A stretch of DNA of 64,000 bases from an uncultured Bacteroidales bacterium. Lineage in GTDB: Bacteria; Bacteroidota; Bacteroidia; Bacteroidales; Paludibacteraceae. Location of the stretch: the NCBI GenBank assembly GCA_900320865.1, contig ONTT01000002.1, positions 50,138-114,137 on the forward strand, given 5' to 3'. Position 1 is the first letter of the stretch; the number at the start of each line of letters is the position of its first letter. Shown here one piece after another: positions 60,933 through 64,000 of the stretch. A model generated the notes under the pieces. The model was not told where the DNA came from, ran no database searches, and saw only the letters and a list, made by a program, of their open reading frames with translations. A program made the position numbers and the translations under genes.

Positions 60933-61034
60933 TTCCAGTACCGTCGGCAAACGGGCAAATAACCCCACTCACCCATACAAGGTAATTGGGGCATATTACT
61001 CTTATTTGCTTAAAGTTTTGCCGACTTACTGGAA
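60933..61034 (-). promoter_or_regulatory. 102-base imperfect palindrome in the leader of the NIGD-motif gene
   Basis: Pairs in order from the outside: TTCCAGTA/TACTGGAA, GTCGGCAAA/TTTGCCGAC, GCAAATAA/TTATTTGC, CCCC/GGGG, separated by internal loops, with a 21-base apical part. It lies between the promoter and the start codon, 35 bases upstream of the ATG. No target duplication is visible at its ends. Confidence 0.8.
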
Positions 61035-61092
61035 AAGAATATGCCTGTCAGAAAAATATGTTCTTCATTTAACGTCTGAAGTCTAAGACGGT

Positions 61093-61124
61093 GCAAAATT
61101 ACTGCTTTTTTATGATATGTGCAA
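61093..61124 (-). promoter_or_regulatory. Promoter of the NIGD-motif small gene
   Basis: On the minus strand TTG, 20 bases, TAATTTTGC; it begins 15 bases after the stop of the large enzyme gene, so the small gene is independently transcribed. Confidence 0.8.
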
Positions 61125-61138
61125 ATTTTGCACGATTT

Positions 61139-63793
61139 TTATGAAAATTTGTTCTCTACATTGTCGCCAATGTTGAGGGTGTCGATGTGATCTATGTGGT
61201 AGTGAACCTCGCCGGATTGTTGGGCTTGGAGTTTCTGGCGAAGTTCGGCGTTTTGCCGCTCTAACTCATGCAGACGTTCGGTAGGATCTACTTGTGCTTC
61301 GCCTTTCAAGAAGCCGTAGAGATAGACTTTCTTCTCGATTTGTTTGGCGAGTACTTTCTGGTATGTACGCAGGTCACGGAGTAATTCGTTATATTTCTCG
61401 TCATCACTTTTGTTACGCATTTTGCCTTTCTCAAATCCTTGGAAGTATGCACGGATGTCATAGAAAGAGGCGTTGACATTTACGGGTTCTGCGTACAGTT
61501 CATGATCTTTCTTATGCAGGTAATACTCCCAAAGTTTGCGTCCGGCTTCCATAACGGCTTGCGCAGCGGGGGTGAATTGTATTGGCTCTGTCGGGATAAG
61601 GCTTTCTTCCGCGCCAAAAAGGGTGTCTGCGTTCTGCGGCTTTAGTTTTCCTGCAATAAAGTCCGACATGAAATGCGATTGGAAGTTATCCGGAGCGTTG
61701 ACCTGTTGCTCCGTGAACGGAATCCAATGGTTGATGCCTTCATCTGATGTTATTTTATTTTGTCCATGGAATAATGTATAAGCCAAACAGTCACTCTGGA
61801 AATCTTTGTCGAATTTCCAACCGTCGTTAGGGTATAAGAATTGGTCGCGGTCATTAAGCCACGTAGCTTCAATACAATGACGGACAGAAAGGTAGATACA
61901 ATTCGGAAATAAATTTTCTTCGTTAATATATACGCCTTTACTATGTGATGTGATTATAAAATTAGAGTCTCTAAAGCAAACAAATTTTGAATGTTGAAAA
62001 TCGGCTCCCACTGTATCTAATAAACCTATTGCTTTGCCTTTACTAGTATAAGCATCTATCCAATTATTTATACTCTTTTCTTGACCTATTGGTATATGAA
62101 TAGATTTCTTTCCTACATATTCTTCTTTGAGATCATATATATCAACTTCTAGTTTTTCTATGCTAAGTTCTTTATCACTATACTTCCACACAAAGAAACC
62201 TATTGGGAATGAACCTGTAACATTATCAAAAGTTTTAGCAGGCACGATGAACGCCCTTTCAATCATAGCCTTGAAAACTTTCCTGAAATCCGCAAAGTTA
62301 CTAGCTTGAAGAATTTTCAAAGTTGAAAATTCTGCAAGCGTCGCCCCTGGGATTTCTTGGTTTATACGAATAAAAAATTGGGCAAATAATTCCTTAATTC
62401 CTTTGTTTATTAATCCCTTATACTTAGTATATGTTTTCGTGTCATTTGAAACACCGGACTTATTTTTCCCATTACTTGTCACAGTCGTTGCAGTTGTAGC
62501 CTCCGCATAAGGCGGATTGATATAGATGACGAGTTTCTTGCGTTTCTCCTCATCATCGATGATGGCTTTTAAGCCTTTTGGAAGGTCAGCGAAATCGCCG
62601 TTCAAGAAATCGAATTGGAAAACATGCGCTTTGAGAAGGTTGGAACCATCGCCCATTTCTTCGATGCGCTGGTGCATGACATCTACGTCGGCTTTGTCAA
62701 GGGTTGAAGCCCAGATATTATACTTATTGGTCAGACCCGCAAGCAGGTTTCCTGTACCGGCGCAACAGTCCCAAACATAGTACTCATCCTGCCAATCCTC
62801 ACCGAGCACATTTGCGAGGTACTCTTGACTTTTTTCCACCCAGATACGCGGCGTAAAGTAGCTGCCTTTGCGCTCACGGATGTCCTGCGGAACTAATAAA
62901 TCACGGCGCTCTACAATCTTATCCCAATACTCCTTTTTAGGCGGTCGTGTGTATTTCGACCAAAAACGAGAGTGCGCCGCCATGTTATCATTGAACGGCA
63001 CGGACTTAGACGCCCAAAGGCCATCGGTGTCTATCTTGCGGTCCAATTCGTAATGGTTGGATTTAAGCAATACATGCAGGTTCTCGAGCAGCGTTTCATT
63101 GTCGCCGGACATGATATCCGCCAAATAGAAATCCGCATCAAGCAGTCCGTTCTTCTTGGCATTATCCCAATTAACGGCAATAGACGGCATTACCTCTTTG
63201 CGCCATTTCTCGTATATGTGCGTGAAGTTATTATAGGTAATACGCATGCGTTGCACGCTGTCGCGACCGCTGACAAAGTTACGTTTGATAAAACGCTGCA
63301 GATCCTTCTTGTCATTGAAGAAATTGAAGAAATAAACGTTCTCGTTCTCTTTTCCTGTTTCGGTCAGTTGTTTCTTGACCATCTCTTTGAGTTGTTTGAA
63401 CTCTTTGGACTCATGGTCAGAGGGCGCGACCGTCCAGTCAAAGTCATTTTGCGAGAAGACTTCCATTACTGCGCTAAACGGGATGAAAGCTATCTTCTCC
63501 GCGTCGAAAGCACCGAGGAATTTAGGCGGCAGGTTTTTATCGAACGTGCGCTCACGACCGATCGTAAAGATCAGTTGTATGAACGCATCATGGAAGGCAG
63601 AATTGGACAGGGAGCCTTTCTTGGCCTCCGCCCACAGGAGATATTCAATTTCAGGAAAGAGCTCCTTCCCCGTCTGAGGAATAGCTACGCTAAAATCTAT
63701 ATTACCGATAAGTTTGCGGCAGTCATAGTCTTTGAAAAAGTCCTCGCGCACGTTATTAATAATCGTGCCTTCTTTGTCTTTCAGTGAATACAT
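61139..63793 (-). CDS. Single-chain type IIG-like restriction-modification enzyme (Eco57I-type N6-adenine methylase)
   Basis: 884 residues. The N-terminus looks like a PD-(D/E)xK nuclease: Asp33 in NIDFSV, Glu50, then WAEAKKG with Glu56 and Lys58. A helical region follows, then an N6-adenine methylase core with motif I in DCCAGTGNLLAGL (about residue 340) and motif IV in YINPPYAEA (about residue 423). Residues beyond 550 would recognise the target. The tail is a coiled coil (LHELERQNAELRQKLQAQ) ending in HIDTLNIGDNVENKF. Such enzymes methylate host DNA and cut foreign DNA in one polypeptide. No separate R or S gene is visible. It starts 11 bases after the partial gene at the window edge, so it may be second in an operon. 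Confidence 0.83.
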   Translation of the reverse strand: MYSLKDKEGTIINNVREDFFKDYDCRKLIGNIDFSVAIPQTGKELFPEIEYLLWAEAKKGSLSNSAFHDAFIQLIFTIGRERTFDKNLPPKFLGAFDAEKIAFIPFSAVMEVFSQNDFDWTVAPSDHESKEFKQLKEMVKKQLTETGKENENVYFFNFFNDKKDLQRFIKRNFVSGRDSVQRMRITYNNFTHIYEKWRKEVMPSIAVNWDNAKKNGLLDADFYLADIMSGDNETLLENLHVLLKSNHYELDRKIDTDGLWASKSVPFNDNMAAHSRFWSKYTRPPKKEYWDKIVERRDLLVPQDIRERKGSYFTPRIWVEKSQEYLANVLGEDWQDEYYVWDCCAGTGNLLAGLTNKYNIWASTLDKADVDVMHQRIEEMGDGSNLLKAHVFQFDFLNGDFADLPKGLKAIIDDEEKRKKLVIYINPPYAEATTATTVTSNGKNKSGVSNDTKTYTKYKGLINKGIKELFAQFFIRINQEIPGATLAEFSTLKILQASNFADFRKVFKAMIERAFIVPAKTFDNVTGSFPIGFFVWKYSDKELSIEKLEVDIYDLKEEYVGKKSIHIPIGQEKSINNWIDAYTSKGKAIGLLDTVGADFQHSKFVCFRDSNFIITSHSKGVYINEENLFPNCIYLSVRHCIEATWLNDRDQFLYPNDGWKFDKDFQSDCLAYTLFHGQNKITSDEGINHWIPFTEQQVNAPDNFQSHFMSDFIAGKLKPQNADTLFGAEESLIPTEPIQFTPAAQAVMEAGRKLWEYYLHKKDHELYAEPVNVNASFYDIRAYFQGFEKGKMRNKSDDEKYNELLRDLRTYQKVLAKQIEKKVYLYGFLKGEAQVDPTERLHELERQNAELRQKLQAQQSGEVHYHIDHIDTLNIGDNVENKFS

Positions 63794-63804
63794 GGCACAG
63801 ATTA

Positions 63805-64000
63805 TTATTTCGTTTCAGGAAAAGAATTGTCCCAATCCGCATCTAACTCGAGGCAGTGGACGAGGTTCTTGGCATCCTCGTTGCCGAGTTCGGCGGCACG
63901 GAGCAACATGATACGCGCCTCGTCGAGGGGTACCGTCGTACAACTATCAGGGAAATCGGGATTGTTCTCGCGGAGGAAAGCCGCGGCGCCCGTCACATAG
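63805..64000 (-). CDS. Partial gene, Sel1/TPR-like C-terminus
   Basis: The last 63 or more codons of a leftward gene whose start lies beyond the window. The visible part includes LDEARIMLLRAAELGNEDAK, typical of a Sel1-like helical repeat (x-A-x-x-x-L-x-x-A-A-x-x-G-x-x-x-A), then an acidic tail ending in DNSFPETK. It stops 11 bases before the restriction-modification-like gene and is probably co-transcribed with it. It might be a regulator or accessory protein of that module; the sequence alone does not show which. Confidence 0.6.
   Translation of the reverse strand, partial: YVTGAAAFLRENNPDFPDSCTTVPLDEARIMLLRAAELGNEDAKNLVHCLELDADWDNSFPETK

Noticed and set aside
60899-60994. Upstream extension of the NIGD-motif gene to 60994
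   Set aside because: The extension lies within the long palindromic leader, and the ATG at 60898 gives the more plausible protein start.
60933-61034. Insertion sequence or MITE with transposase
   Set aside because: No transposase and no target-site duplication were found; a leader structure is the simpler reading for now.

Overview
The window is a piece of a Bacteroidales chromosome (phylum Bacteroidota). Evidence seen directly: at least eleven promoters of the Bacteroidota type (TTG, a 20-base gap, then TANNTTTG), almost no Shine-Dalgarno sequences, a BtuB/BtuG/BtuH/BtuF surface B12 system, two proteins with type IX secretion sorting tails, a GldF-like permease, and the gene order DUF1599 - DoxX (BT_3928-like) - tpiA. 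I cannot name genus or family. No tRNA, rRNA, prophage, complete insertion sequence or CRISPR array was seen.

Layout. 1-6080: a small cysteine-rich protein gene, then a leftward cobalamin uptake operon (btuB, a btuG fusion, btuH, btuF) behind a cobalamin riboswitch. 6075-15870: a leftward surface-polysaccharide operon, read from gmd through fcl, a deacetylase-like gene, a wlbA-like gene, two wza lipoproteins and wzc to a DUF1846 gene. 15960-22100: rightward uvrA-family and antiporter genes, then leftward exosortase-family and tsaD genes. 22150-33860: rightward housekeeping operons (beta-barrel protein, kdtA, hisS, DUF1599, DoxX), a large secreted C10 protease, then tpiA, a gamma-carbonic anhydrase, pyrH, frr and rsgA. 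33775-41450: leftward rluA-family, rlmB, dsbD, murA, murB and nadE genes. 41480-48500: rightward pheT, prfC, a nucleoside permease, gldF-like and yfcE-like genes, then a free-standing structured RNA. 48570-58460: leftward dcp, a T9SS type B protein, serA, serC, an oadA-like gene, wzi and ompH. 58460-64000: small membrane proteins, prsW, and a restriction-modification-like module that runs off the right edge.

The most unusual property is a set of short tandem repeats with a strict 7-base period. The heptamer sequence differs from place to place (CTTTCAM, ATTTGTG, ATTGTCA, GGCTGAT, AAATCAT, ATTCATT, AAATTAA). They sit at many gene junctions and also in frame inside essential or conserved genes (hisS, btuB twice, btuF, an rluA family gene, and a composite in oadA). 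They even build the signal peptide and start region of the Wzi-like capsule protein, where a copy-number change would shift the reading frame. A second composite repeat (TTTCTAC plus TTTGAGCGAAGCGGTC) and GC-rich palindromes behave in the same way.

Other leads are RNA structures. One is a hairpin plus conserved linker abutting the start codons of two unrelated genes, with covarying stems. Others are a roughly 235-nt orphan RNA with its own promoter and terminator, a three-way-junction palindrome upstream of dcp, and a 102-base imperfect palindrome in the leader of the small gene next to the restriction-modification-like enzyme.
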